DNA from: an uncultured Lachnospiraceae bacterium
Lineage (GTDB): Bacteria; Bacillota; Clostridia; Lachnospirales; Lachnospiraceae
Direction of reading: 5' to 3'
NCBI GenBank assembly: GCA_934364805.1
Contig: CAKRMH010000007.1
Location: 75,085-139,084 of the forward strand
DNA length: 64,000 bases
The notes under the pieces were generated by a model. It was not told the origin of the DNA. It saw nothing but the letters and a program-made list of their open reading frames with translations, and did no database searches. The stretch's first letter is position 1. Each line of letters begins with the position of its first letter. Position numbers and translations under genes: made by a program. Of this stretch, positions 23,847-32,492 are shown in pieces.

Positions 23847-25268
23847 ATGTCAGCAGAGACAAAGAAACCCGTTAAGATTACGGAAACTATCTTGCGTGAT
23901 GCCCATCAGTCCATGATTGCGACTCGAATGACAACAGAGCAGATGCTTCCGATTGTTGATAAAATGGATAAAGTCGGCTATCATGCAGTGGAATGCTGGG
24001 GTGGTGCAACATTTGACGCCTGCCTTCGTTTCCTGAAGGAAGATCCATGGGATCGCCTGCGCAAATTAAGAGACGGCTTTAAAAATACAAAATTACAGAT
24101 GCTTTTCCGTGGTCAGAATATTCTTGGCTATCGTCCATATGCAGATGATGTTGTTGAATATTTTGTACAGAAATCAATTGCCAACGGAATTGATATTATT
24201 CGTATCTTTGACTGTCTGAATGATCTTCGTAATCTTCAGACTGCAGTAACTGCTACGAATAAAGAAAAGGGACATGCCCAGGTGGCACTTTCTTATACAC
24301 TTGGCGATGCTTACACATTGGATTATTGGACAGAGATGGCAAAACGCGTAGAGGATATGGGAGCGAATTCCTTATGTATCAAAGATATGGCTGGACTTCT
24401 TGTCCCTTATAAGGCAGATGAACTGGTTCATGCATTGAAGGAAGTCGTAGATATTCCAATCGAGCTTCATACACATTATACATCCGGTGTGGCTTCCATG
24501 ACTTATCTGAAAGGTGTAGAGGCAGGATGTGACATCATTGATACTGCAATGTCACCGTTTGCACTTGGAACCAGCCAGCCTGCTACAGAAGTTATGGTTG
24601 AGACATTTAAAGGAACGCCATACGATACCGGACTGGATCAGAAGCTTCTGGCTGAGATTGCAGATTATTTCAGACCAATGAGAGAGGAAGCACTTAAGAG
24701 CGGATTAATGAATCCGAAGGTATTAGGTGTTAATATCCAGACATTATTATATCAGGTACCTGGCGGCATGCTTTCCAACCTGATCTCGCAGCTGAAAGAG
24801 CAGGGTGCAGAAGACAAGTACGAAGAGGTATTAAAAGAGGTTCCGCGTGTTCGTAAAGACCTCGGTGAGCCGCCACTTGTTACACCTTCTTCACAGATCG
24901 TTGGAACACAGTCCGTATTCAATGTACTGATGGGCGAAAGATATAAAGTTGCAACAAAAGAGACCAAAGAGGTACTGGAAGGAAAATATGGTCAGACAGT
25001 AAAACCTTTCAATCAGGAAATCGTAGATAAGGTACTTACTGCGGATGAGAAGGCTTCCAGCATCACATGCCGCCCGGCTGATCTTCTTGAGCCGGAACTT
25101 GCTAAGATTGAATCCGAAATGAAGCAGTGGAAACAGCAGGATGAGGATATTCTCTCTTATGCTTTGTTCCCACAGGTGGCTACCGAATTCTTCAAATATC
25201 GTCAGGCACAGCAGACACAGGTGGATGCAAAAGCTGCAGATACAAAGAACGGAGCTTATCCGGTATAA
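23847..25268 (+). CDS. oadA: Oxaloacetate decarboxylase alpha/pyruvate carboxylase subunit B-type carboxyltransferase
   Basis: TIM-barrel carboxyltransferase of the 5S/OadA/PycB family that moves CO2 between oxaloacetate (or pyruvate) and biotin. The 473 residues show ETILRDAHQSMIATR at the N-terminus, RGQNILGYRPYADDVV, the metal-ligand motif ELHTHYTSG and the C-terminal PYC/OADA region ending near 440. It lacks a fused biotinyl domain; the carrier at 22254 supplies it. It is the last gene of the operon, 54 nt after oadB with its own AGGAGG, and a strong terminator follows. Together with the 12S-type protein it would allow oxaloacetate/acyl-CoA transcarboxylation, which is inference. Confidence 0.93.
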   Translation: MSAETKKPVKITETILRDAHQSMIATRMTTEQMLPIVDKMDKVGYHAVECWGGATFDACLRFLKEDPWDRLRKLRDGFKNTKLQMLFRGQNILGYRPYADDVVEYFVQKSIANGIDIIRIFDCLNDLRNLQTAVTATNKEKGHAQVALSYTLGDAYTLDYWTEMAKRVEDMGANSLCIKDMAGLLVPYKADELVHALKEVVDIPIELHTHYTSGVASMTYLKGVEAGCDIIDTAMSPFALGTSQPATEVMVETFKGTPYDTGLDQKLLAEIADYFRPMREEALKSGLMNPKVLGVNIQTLLYQVPGGMLSNLISQLKEQGAEDKYEEVLKEVPRVRKDLGEPPLVTPSSQIVGTQSVFNVLMGERYKVATKETKEVLEGKYGQTVKPFNQEIVDKVLTADEKASSITCRPADLLEPELAKIESEMKQWKQQDEDILSYALFPQVATEFFKYRQAQQTQVDAKAADTKNGAYPV

Positions 25269-25293
25269 AACAGAATAAACCATGTATTTCGGG

Positions 25294-25335
25294 GAGCTTA
25301 TTTCAGATGGAATTTGGAATAAGCTCTCTTTTTTG
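25294..25335 (+). terminator. Terminator of the decarboxylase operon
   Basis: GAGCTTATTTC (from 25294), an 11-nt loop, GGAATAAGCTC and a T-rich tract to 25335, 26 nt past oadA. Confidence 0.9.
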
Positions 25336-25337
25336 CG

Positions 25338-25365
25338 TTGCAAGATCAATATTCTCTGCTATAAT
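25338..25365 (+). promoter_or_regulatory. Promoter of the RpiR regulator gene
   Basis: TTGCAA (25338-25343), 16-nt spacer, TGC-TATAAT (-10 at 25360-25365, extended -10). The gene begins at 25398 with AGAGAGGA as ribosome site. Confidence 0.75.
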
Positions 25366-25397
25366 AAATATATTACACATAAAACAGAGAGGATCAT

Positions 25398-26327
25398 ATG
25401 AGCAATACAAACGACTTGTTGAATCGGATTAATCATTCCTACAGTGCAATGAGTAAAGGGCAGAAACTCCTTGCAACATATATTACAGATAATTATGATA
25501 AAGCAGTTTTCCTGACAGCAGCAAAAATGGGAGAGATCGTCGGTGTAAGTGAATCAACGGTAGTAAGATTTGCCACGCACCTTGGCTATAAGGGTTACCC
25601 GGAATTCCAGAAGGCTTTAGAGGAACTTGTGCGGAATAAGCTGAATTCCATCCAGCGCATGGAGGTTACTTATGGAAGAATCAGCCAGTCTAAGATCTTA
25701 GAGACCGTATTACAGTCGGATGCGGATAAGATCAAATCAACTCTGGAAAAGATTGATCAGAATGCGTTTGAAATGGCAGTAAATACCATTCTGGATGCAA
25801 AAAATATCTATATTGTCGGAATCCGAAGCTGTGCACCTCTCGCAAGTTTTCTGGCTTTTTATTTTAATCTTATGTTCGACAATGTCAGGTTACTGCATAC
25901 AAGCAGTTCGAGTGAACTTTTTGAACAGATGGTCAGGATCGGTAAAGATGATGCGATCATAGGAATCAGTTTCCCAAGATACTCCATGCGTACGTTGAAG
26001 GCACTGGAATTTGCAAATAACCGGAATGCAAAGGTGATAACCATTACGGACAGCGTGCATTCGCCGATGAATCTTTATTCTTCCTGCAATCTGATCGCAG
26101 ACAGCGATATGGCATCAATTGTGGATTCGCTTGTTGCACCGCTTAGTGTGATCAATGCGCTGATAGTTGCACTTTGTATGAAAAAACAAAAAGAGGTGGC
26201 AGGTACACTGACCATGCTTGAGGATATATGGGATGAATATCAGGTATACGAGAATGATGAAATCAATTATATTGATGATTCTATCAAGATGCGTTATGCC
26301 AGATTAGAGGATACAGATCATGAGTAA
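25398..26327 (+). CDS. MurR/RpiR family transcriptional regulator
   Basis: Sugar-phosphate-responsive DNA-binding protein of 309 residues. The N-terminal HTH_6 domain (1-80) has AAKMGEIVGVSESTVVRFATHLGYKGYPEFQKAL, and the C-terminal SIS domain (about 125-265) contains NIYIVGIRSCAPLASFLAFYFNL. The effector is probably a phosphosugar or related metabolite. It overlaps the next gene by 8 nt and so forms one unit with the flavoprotein, and probably cmk and ispH; no obvious sugar catabolic target lies next to it. Family sure, target unknown. Confidence 0.93.
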   Translation: MSNTNDLLNRINHSYSAMSKGQKLLATYITDNYDKAVFLTAAKMGEIVGVSESTVVRFATHLGYKGYPEFQKALEELVRNKLNSIQRMEVTYGRISQSKILETVLQSDADKIKSTLEKIDQNAFEMAVNTILDAKNIYIVGIRSCAPLASFLAFYFNLMFDNVRLLHTSSSSELFEQMVRIGKDDAIIGISFPRYSMRTLKALEFANNRNAKVITITDSVHSPMNLYSSCNLIADSDMASIVDSLVAPLSVINALIVALCMKKQKEVAGTLTMLEDIWDEYQVYENDEINYIDDSIKMRYARLEDTDHE

Positions 26328-27549
26328 GATAATTGTAATTGGCGGTGGCCCGGCAGGAATGTTTGCAGCAATTACGGCTGCTGAAAAGGGACATAAAGTA
26401 ATATTAATTGATAAAAATGAAAAACTCGGGAAAAAATTATTTATAACAGGAAAGGGCCGGTGCAACATCACAAATGCATCAGATATTGATGTTTTGTTTC
26501 AAAATGTGATGAGCAACCGGAAATTCCTGTACAGTGCGTTTTATGGCTATGATAATGAACAGGTAATCCGTTTTTTTGAAAGTCATGGACTGCCTGTGAA
26601 AACAGAACGTGGAAATCGTGTTTTCCCGCAATCCGATCATTCTTCGGACGTGATTGCATGTCTGACGAAGGTCCTGAGACAGCTTAAAGTAGAGGTTCTG
26701 CTCCACACGGAGGTGGCAGAGATCATTGCCGGTGAAGATGGTGCAGGAGGGGTAATGCTGTCAGATCAGACAAAGCTTTTGGCAGATGCAGTGATTGTTG
26801 CAACCGGTGGCGTATCCTATCCACAGACCGGATCTACGGGAGACGGATACCGTTTTGCGGCAAAAACCGGACATCAGATCATAACGCCGGTTCCTGCGCT
26901 TGTTCCTTTTGAAATAAAGGAATCCTGGGTGAAAGAATTGCAGGGACTCTCTTTGAAGAATACGGCAATCCGTATATATTCTGGAAAGAAAATGATCTAT
27001 GATGACTTTGGAGAAATGCTTTTTACGCATTTTGGAGTAAGTGGTCCGATGATATTATCGGCAAGTGCGTCTATAAAACCAACGTATTATAAAGATGACC
27101 TGCAGATGGTGATTGACTTAAAGCCGGCCCTTGATACAGAACAGCTGGACAAGCGTGTGTTACGTGAATTTGAGGATGCGAAAAACAAGCAGTTTAAGAA
27201 TTCCATCCACAAGCTGTTCCCAGCGAAAATGATCCCGGTTATCATTGAGCTGAGTGGCATTCATCCGGATAAAAAGGTGAATGAGATATCCAAAGAAGAG
27301 AGAACGGCTTTGGTTCATCTGATCAAAAATCTGCCGATGACAATCACCGGAGTAAGGGATTTTAAAGAAGCAATCATTACAAAAGGTGGGGTGTCGGTGA
27401 AAGACGTTGATCCATCCACGATGGAATCAAAGAAATGCAGGCATCTGTATTTCTGCGGAGAAGTGTTGGACCTCGATGCGATGACAGGAGGATACAATCT
27501 TCAGATTGCATGGTCGACTGGACATCTTGCAGGAGAAAGCGTTGAATAA
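26320..27549 (+). CDS. HI0933/YhiN-family FAD-dependent oxidoreductase
   Basis: Flavoprotein of 409 residues whose physiological substrate is unknown in the family. The N-terminal dinucleotide-binding motif GGGPAGMFAAITAAEKGHKVILIDKN, the family motif GRCNITNAS near residue 47, the middle ATGGVSYPQTGSTGDGY block and the C-terminal FCGEVLDLDAMTGGYNLQIAWSTG block are all present. It overlaps the RpiR regulator by 8 nt and precedes cmk by 25 nt, a gene order common in Lachnospiraceae. Confidence 0.94.
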   Translation: MSKIIVIGGGPAGMFAAITAAEKGHKVILIDKNEKLGKKLFITGKGRCNITNASDIDVLFQNVMSNRKFLYSAFYGYDNEQVIRFFESHGLPVKTERGNRVFPQSDHSSDVIACLTKVLRQLKVEVLLHTEVAEIIAGEDGAGGVMLSDQTKLLADAVIVATGGVSYPQTGSTGDGYRFAAKTGHQIITPVPALVPFEIKESWVKELQGLSLKNTAIRIYSGKKMIYDDFGEMLFTHFGVSGPMILSASASIKPTYYKDDLQMVIDLKPALDTEQLDKRVLREFEDAKNKQFKNSIHKLFPAKMIPVIIELSGIHPDKKVNEISKEERTALVHLIKNLPMTITGVRDFKEAIITKGGVSVKDVDPSTMESKKCRHLYFCGEVLDLDAMTGGYNLQIAWSTGHLAGESVE

Positions 27550-27574
27550 TAACAGAAAAAGGAAGGAATTATAT

Positions 27575-28246
27575 ATGAAATACAATATTGCAATTGATGG
27601 ACCGGCAGGAGCCGGGAAAAGTACGATCGCCAAAAAACTTGCGGCAGATCTGGGATATATCTATGTAGATACAGGCGCTATGTACCGTGCTATGGCATAT
27701 TATTTCATCCAGAATAAGATTGCTGCAGATAATGAAAAAGCGGTTGCAGAGGCATGTGCGGATGTTGATATTACGATCCAGTACAAAGACGGTGAACAGC
27801 AGGTGCTGTTAAATGGAGAGAATGTAAACGGTGTGATCCGCAATGAAGAAGTCGGAAATATGGCATCTGCTACAAGTGTTTATCCGGTTGTAAGGACAAA
27901 GCTTGTGGATCTGCAAAGACAGCTGGCACAGAAAGAGAATGTGATCATGGACGGCCGGGACATTGGAACCGTTGTTCTTCCAGATGCCAATGTGAAGATT
28001 TATCTGACCGCAGGAAGCAGAGTACGGGCAGAGAGACGATATAAAGAACTTCAGGAGAAAGGAGTCCACTGTGATCTGGGTGAGATCGAAAAGGATATCA
28101 TCGATCGTGATTACCGGGATATGCACCGGGAAACTTCACCGTTACAACAGGCGGATGATGCTGTTTGTCTGGATTCTTCCAATCTTGATATTGACGGAGT
28201 TGTATCAGAAATGAAAAAAATCATTCAAAGTAAGGCACAGGTGTAG
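27575..28246 (+). CDS. cmk: (d)CMP kinase
   Basis: Phosphorylates CMP and dCMP with ATP. The P-loop GPAGAGKST is at residues 8-16, followed by DTGAMYRAMAYY and DGRDIGTVVLPDANVKIYLTA. The frame is open from 27506, but ATG 27575 fits both the family N-terminus (MKYNIAIDGPAG) and the GGAAGGAA site at 27561-27568. The length of 223 residues is typical. It lies directly ahead of ispH (3 nt) in the widespread cmk-ispH-rpsA arrangement. Confidence 0.96.
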   Translation: MKYNIAIDGPAGAGKSTIAKKLAADLGYIYVDTGAMYRAMAYYFIQNKIAADNEKAVAEACADVDITIQYKDGEQQVLLNGENVNGVIRNEEVGNMASATSVYPVVRTKLVDLQRQLAQKENVIMDGRDIGTVVLPDANVKIYLTAGSRVRAERRYKELQEKGVHCDLGEIEKDIIDRDYRDMHRETSPLQQADDAVCLDSSNLDIDGVVSEMKKIIQSKAQV

Positions 28247-28249
28247 TTT

Positions 28250-29104
28250 ATGAATATAAAACTTGCAAAAAGTGCAGGATTCTGTTTTGGAGTAAAACGG
28301 GCAGTGAATATGGTATATGACCGGATCGGACAGACGGATACGCCGATCTATACATATGGACCGATCATTCATAACGAGGAAGTTGTAAAGGATATGGAAT
28401 CCAAAGGAGTACATGTTGTGGAAGATCTTTCATCTTTAGCAACACTTCCGAAGGGAATCATCATTATCCGTTCGCACGGGATCAGTAAAACGGAATATGA
28501 GAAGATGCAGGATGCTGGATTTGAAATTGTTGATGCGACCTGCCCATTTGTCCTTAAGATCCACAGGCTTGTAAGGGAATATAGCATGAAAGGGCATTAT
28601 ATTATTATTGTTGGCAATGAAAATCATCCGGAAGTACAGGGAATCCGTGGATGGGTAGAAGAAAACGGCGTTTCCATCATTGCAACAAAGGAGGATGCTG
28701 ACAATTTTGCTCTGCCGGATGCAGTTCCGGTGACAATTGTGTCGCAAACGACATTTAACTACAATAAATTTCAAGAATTAGTTGAAATTATCACGAAAAA
28801 AGGTTATGATATAAATGTTTTAAATACAATCTGTAATGCAACAGAAGAACGACAGACAGAAGCCCGCAGCATTGCAAAAGAATCGGATGCGATGATTGTG
28901 ATCGGTGGAAAGAGTAGTTCAAATACACAGAAGTTATTTGAAATATGTAAAAATGAATGTGCAAATACTTACTATATACAAACGAGTAGCGATATGGATT
29001 ACACAAAGTTAAGATCCATCAATAACGTAGGTATTACCGCAGGGGCATCAACCCCAAACAATATTATTGAGGAGGTTTCAAAGAATGTCAGAAATGAGCT
29101 TTGA
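28250..29104 (+). CDS. ispH: 4-hydroxy-3-methylbut-2-enyl diphosphate reductase IspH
   Basis: Last step of the MEP isoprenoid pathway, reducing HMBPP to IPP and DMAPP with a [4Fe-4S] cluster. The three cluster cysteines are at SAGFC (Cys12), DATCPFV (about 96) and NTICNATEERQ (about 189), and the substrate motif PIIHNEEVV is present. The 284-residue protein ends in SKNVRNEL just after the start of the S1 protein, overlapping it by 20 nt in the +1 frame. In many Clostridia these two are one fused polypeptide; here they are separate with an internal AGGAGG. Confidence 0.96.
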   Translation: MNIKLAKSAGFCFGVKRAVNMVYDRIGQTDTPIYTYGPIIHNEEVVKDMESKGVHVVEDLSSLATLPKGIIIIRSHGISKTEYEKMQDAGFEIVDATCPFVLKIHRLVREYSMKGHYIIIVGNENHPEVQGIRGWVEENGVSIIATKEDADNFALPDAVPVTIVSQTTFNYNKFQELVEIITKKGYDINVLNTICNATEERQTEARSIAKESDAMIVIGGKSSSNTQKLFEICKNECANTYYIQTSSDMDYTKLRSINNVGITAGASTPNNIIEEVSKNVRNEL

Positions 29105-30203
29105 ACAAATGCTGGAAGAATCTTTAAAAACAATAAGAAATGGAGAAGTGGTAGAAGGTACCGTTATTGATGTGAAGCCTGATGAGATCGTATTGAACAT
29201 CGGATACAAATCAGATGGAATTATTACCCGTAATGAATACACAAATGAATCCAATGTGGATCTTACAACAGTTGTTAATGTTGGTGACACACTGGAAGCC
29301 AAAGTTATTAAAGTAAACGATGGCGAAGGACAGGTACTTCTTTCTTACAAACGTCTTGCAGCTGAAAAAGGAAGCAAGAGATTAGAGGAAGCATTTGAGA
29401 ACAAAGAAGTTTTAACAGCAAAAGTAAGCCAGGTATTAGATGGCGGTGTTTGTGTTAATGTTGATGAGACAAGAGTATTTATTCCTGCAAGTCTTGTATC
29501 TGATACTTATGAGAAGGATTTATCAAAATTCAAAGACCAGGAGATCGAATTCGTAATTACTGAGTTCAATCCAAAACACAGAAGAATTATCGGTAACAGA
29601 AAAATGCTCTTAGTTGCTAAGAAAGCTGAGCTTCAGAAAGAGTTATTAGCTAAGATCAATGTTGGCGATGTAATCGAAGGAACTGTTAAGAATGTAACAG
29701 ATTTCGGTGCGTTTATCGATCTTGGCGGAGTTGATGGATTACTTCATATTTCTGAGATGTCATGGGGAAGAGTTGAGAATCCAAAGAAAGTATTTACAGT
29801 TGGACAGACTGTACGTGTATTTATCAAAGATATCAACGATACAAAGATTGCACTCAGCATGAAATTCCCGGAAGAGAACCCATGGAATGGTGCAGCTGAG
29901 AAATATGCTGTTGGCAATGTTGTAAAAGGCAAAGTAGCACGTATGACAGATTTCGGTGCTTTCGTTGAGCTTGCTCCTGGAGTAGATGCTTTACTTCATG
30001 TTTCACAGATTTCAAAAGAGCACGTTGAAAAACCATCTGATGTTTTATCTGTTGGTCAGGAAATTGAGGCCAAAATCGTTGATTTTAACGAAGAAGATAA
30101 AAAGATCAGCCTTAGTGTAAAGGCAATGTTTGCACCAGAAGAGACTGATGCGGATACTGCAGATGTTGATATTGAGAAAGTGGCATCCGAGACAGAAGAA
30201 TAA
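29085..30203 (+). CDS. rpsA: 30S ribosomal protein S1-like, four S1 domains
   Basis: RNA-binding protein of 372 residues with four S1 motifs at about 14-85, 95-165, 182-252 and 268-340. The last two show the typical GTVKNVTDFGAFIDLGGVDGLLHISE and GKVARMTDFGAFVELAPGVDALLHVSQ sequences. The ATG at 29085 is preceded by GAGGAGG at 29069-29075, located inside ispH. It has four domains, fewer than the six of E. coli S1, as is usual in Firmicutes. The acidic tail DADTADVDIEKVASETEE is likely disordered. A terminator follows. Confidence 0.93.
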   Translation: MSEMSFEQMLEESLKTIRNGEVVEGTVIDVKPDEIVLNIGYKSDGIITRNEYTNESNVDLTTVVNVGDTLEAKVIKVNDGEGQVLLSYKRLAAEKGSKRLEEAFENKEVLTAKVSQVLDGGVCVNVDETRVFIPASLVSDTYEKDLSKFKDQEIEFVITEFNPKHRRIIGNRKMLLVAKKAELQKELLAKINVGDVIEGTVKNVTDFGAFIDLGGVDGLLHISEMSWGRVENPKKVFTVGQTVRVFIKDINDTKIALSMKFPEENPWNGAAEKYAVGNVVKGKVARMTDFGAFVELAPGVDALLHVSQISKEHVEKPSDVLSVGQEIEAKIVDFNEEDKKISLSVKAMFAPEETDADTADVDIEKVASETEE

Positions 30204-30213
30204 TATAAATGAT

Positions 30214-30250
30214 AAAAAGGCTGCCTGTCATTAGGCAGTCTTTTGTTTTT
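30214..30250 (+). terminator. Terminator after the S1 protein gene
   Basis: AAAAGGCTGCCT, 6-nt loop, AGGCAGTCTTTTGTTTTT; one G-U pair in an otherwise continuous stem, beginning 11 nt past the stop codon. Confidence 0.85.
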
Positions 30251-30269
30251 ATACGCAGGGGGAGATTCT

Positions 30270-31043
30270 ATGTTAACAAATTACGAAAAATTCAAAGGTG
30301 ACGTTTTAAAACTTACCAATATTGATCTCAATTGCTATAAAGAAAAGCAAATGAAGCGAAGAATTGATACGCTGATCACAAAGAATAAAATTGACAGTTA
30401 TGATAAATATGTGGAACTGATCAAAAAAGACAAAGAGAAGTTCGAACAGTTTATTAATTTCCTTACAATTAATGTTTCAGAATTTTACAGAAATCCGGAT
30501 CAATGGAAACTTCTTGACAAAGATGTTTTTCCTCTGCTTTTGAGTAAAAGCAAAAGCCTAAAGATCTGGAGTGCGGCATGCTCTACCGGGGATGAGCCAT
30601 ATTCGCTTGTTATGGCATTGTCCAGACATCTGCCGCTTTCCAATATCCGGATTATTGCAACGGATATTGATAAACAGGTATTACAGCAGGCTCAGGTAGG
30701 CTTATACAATGAAAAAAGTATTGCATCTGTCCCGGACGACCTGAAAAAAAAGTATTTTACCAAGGTTGGAGCTTCCTATCAGATTTCGGATGAGATTAAG
30801 CGTTGTGTGCAGTTCAAGGAACACAATCTGTTAAAAGATCCTTATCCAAAGGATTGTGATCTGATTGTGTGCCGCAATGTTGTAATTTATTTTACAGATG
30901 ATGCAAAAAATGAGATTTATCAGAAGTTCCATGCGTCTTTAAAGAGCCAGGGTGTGCTTTTTATTGGAAGTACAGAGCAGATTATGAATTATAAAGAGAT
31001 CGGATTTGAAAGAATGAGTTCATTCTTTTTTCAGAAAATGTAA
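30270..31043 (+). CDS. CheR-type protein-glutamate O-methyltransferase, orphan
   Basis: SAM-dependent methyltransferase of the chemoreceptor-modifying family, 257 residues. The N-terminal helical CheR_N domain (1-75) carries a basic face (EKQMKRRIDTLI). The SAM domain shows KIWSAACSTGDEPYSLVMAL, IIATDIDKQVL and DLIVCRNVVIYF. ATG 30270 has GGGGGAG at 30258-30264. An alternative TTG at 30243 lies inside the upstream terminator and is unlikely. No chemoreceptor, CheA or CheW gene is adjacent. It is located directly after the S1 protein and a terminator, so it needs a promoter that I could not identify. Confidence 0.9.
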   Translation: MLTNYEKFKGDVLKLTNIDLNCYKEKQMKRRIDTLITKNKIDSYDKYVELIKKDKEKFEQFINFLTINVSEFYRNPDQWKLLDKDVFPLLLSKSKSLKIWSAACSTGDEPYSLVMALSRHLPLSNIRIIATDIDKQVLQQAQVGLYNEKSIASVPDDLKKKYFTKVGASYQISDEIKRCVQFKEHNLLKDPYPKDCDLIVCRNVVIYFTDDAKNEIYQKFHASLKSQGVLFIGSTEQIMNYKEIGFERMSSFFFQKM

Positions 31044-31061
31044 TTTGAAATATCTTTATGG

Positions 31062-31104
31062 AAAACCGTTGAGCAGGGAGATGATCCCTGTGCAACGGTT
31101 TTTT
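31062..31104 (+). terminator. Terminator after the CheR-type gene
   Basis: AAAACCGTTG...CAACGGTTTTTT with an inner CAGGGA/TCCCTG stem, a long two-part stem followed by a T-run. Confidence 0.9.
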
Positions 31105-31171
31105 AATTTGAATTTTTTATATATAGATGTCAGCCGCAACTTATCTGCCGAGCACAATATCAGCCGAAGGC

Positions 31172-31192
31172 ATTATGTGCGAAGCACATAAT
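31172..31192. repeat. Hairpin at the 3' end of the YprB-like gene
   Basis: ATTATGTGC-GAA-GCACATAAT: a 9-bp perfect stem with a 3-nt loop that includes the stop codon of the minus-strand gene. There is no T-run on the minus strand, so a classical terminator is not supported; it may protect the 3' end. Confidence 0.5.
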
Positions 31193-32264
31193 ATAACAAA
31201 TGCTGAATATAGCTGTGTAATTGTGCACCTGAGTTTATCCATTCGTTGGTAAGCTCAAAATAGCTGATTTTGTCATTCCGGCTTTCTTTAAATTCTGGAG
31301 TAATGAGGGATTCAAACTGGGGAAGAAACCGACCTTCTTTTCGGGTGTAACAGTTGGAGGCTTTGGCTTTTTCGCGGAATTCTTTATCGACAAAGGCTGC
31401 AACACTTTTATGAATTGCCACATCTTCAGCAGGAAGATAATAATAATCCTTATAATTGTCATAGAAGAAATGGAGTTCTCCGGTATAGACGGGAATACTT
31501 AAGATAACTTCATTTTGATTTCCCTGTAAAAAAAGCTGCGGCAGCTGGCAGGAAACTTCTTGTGGAAAAGCATATTTTAGATGAATAGTTAAAGCAAATA
31601 CCGAAGATTTGGAAACTGTATCATCGTCTAAAATCTGGCAGTCGGATATCTGGTAATTTCCTTGAAAAAATTCACCATAGGAGAGCACTGGCAGAAGATC
31701 AAGCATGCCAAGCACATCTTCATAGTTATGTAAAAGCAGTAATTGCAGAGCTTCGTTTTCGGGATGGAGACAATAATTGTGATATATTTCAATCAGTTCG
31801 CCGCCAGTATAAGTATCTTTGCGATCAATATCAAGAAACGATTCTATGGTTTTTTGCTTGTAATTGGGCAGATTCAGAAGAAATTTCAGTTTGGATACGG
31901 ATTTGAAGATATCGATAAAGTGAAAACTGTCAAATTGTTCCGGAATCTTGAATTCATGACATTTTGCTTTTAGATATGGAATATCAAAACCAAGACCGTT
32001 AAATGTGATGATGGTCTGATACTGGGAAAGCAGATTCATAAATTCAGAAAGAATCTGGGATTGTTCTTCTTTTTGTTCCGCAAGGAATTGCGTGATACAG
32101 ACTCCGGACTGATCGCGTGTCGCACATCCAATCAGATAAAGAGAGGTTCTTGCAGGAGAGAAGCCTGTAGTCTCAATATCGAAGAATATAACATCTTCTT
32201 TAAATATATCATTCGCAATTTCAGTGAAATGAATGTCGGTAAGCAGCTTGCGTGTGATTTTCAT
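31173..32264 (-). CDS. YprB-like protein with RNase H-fold exonuclease domain
   Basis: 363-residue protein with a DEDDh-type RNase H-like exonuclease fold: IFFDIETTGFSP (first Asp and Glu) at about residue 27, ITFNGLGFDIPYLKAKC (about 95-111) and HNYEDVLGMLDLLPVL (about 190-205). The rest resembles the YprB family of B. subtilis, whose function is unknown. The frame is open to 32303, but ATG 32264 has the ribosome site AAAGGAAA and gives MKITRKLL. It is transcribed away from the rnf operon. The nuclease activity is inferred from the motif. Confidence 0.85.
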   Translation of the reverse strand: MKITRKLLTDIHFTEIANDIFKEDVIFFDIETTGFSPARTSLYLIGCATRDQSGVCITQFLAEQKEEQSQILSEFMNLLSQYQTIITFNGLGFDIPYLKAKCHEFKIPEQFDSFHFIDIFKSVSKLKFLLNLPNYKQKTIESFLDIDRKDTYTGGELIEIYHNYCLHPENEALQLLLLHNYEDVLGMLDLLPVLSYGEFFQGNYQISDCQILDDDTVSKSSVFALTIHLKYAFPQEVSCQLPQLFLQGNQNEVILSIPVYTGELHFFYDNYKDYYYLPAEDVAIHKSVAAFVDKEFREKAKASNCYTRKEGRFLPQFESLITPEFKESRNDKISYFELTNEWINSGAQLHSYIQHLLYYVLRT

Positions 32265-32412
32265 GATTTTCCTTTCTTTTATATGTCTATTACACAAAAA
32301 CATTATTTGTATATCGTATATATTTGTTAAAATTATAACACAAAGAAAACAAAAATGGTTACAAAAGTACTAAAAAAAGAACAAGAAATATAGCGATTTT
32401 ATTGTCCAAATG

Positions 32413-32421
32413 TGCTATAAT
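32413..32421 (+). promoter_or_regulatory. Candidate extended -10 promoter of the rnf operon
   Basis: TGC-TATAAT (TATAAT at 32416-32421) with no convincing -35 in the expected place, 72 nt upstream of rnfC. The leader then runs to GGGG before the ATG at 32493. Between 32265 and 32492 I see nothing else except A/T-rich sequence that must also hold the promoter of the divergent gene. Confidence 0.45.
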
Positions 32422-32492
32422 TTTACTAAAGTTTAGCTATGTTTTATCACTCATAGTTCAACAAATAAAATCAAGAAAGTGGGGCACAAAAA

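Noticed and set aside
29067..29104. Sequencing frameshift splitting an IspH-S1 fusion
   Set aside because: Both proteins have intact ends and the S1 gene has a strong ribosome site at natural spacing, so a true overlap is more likely; kept as a finding on organisation only.
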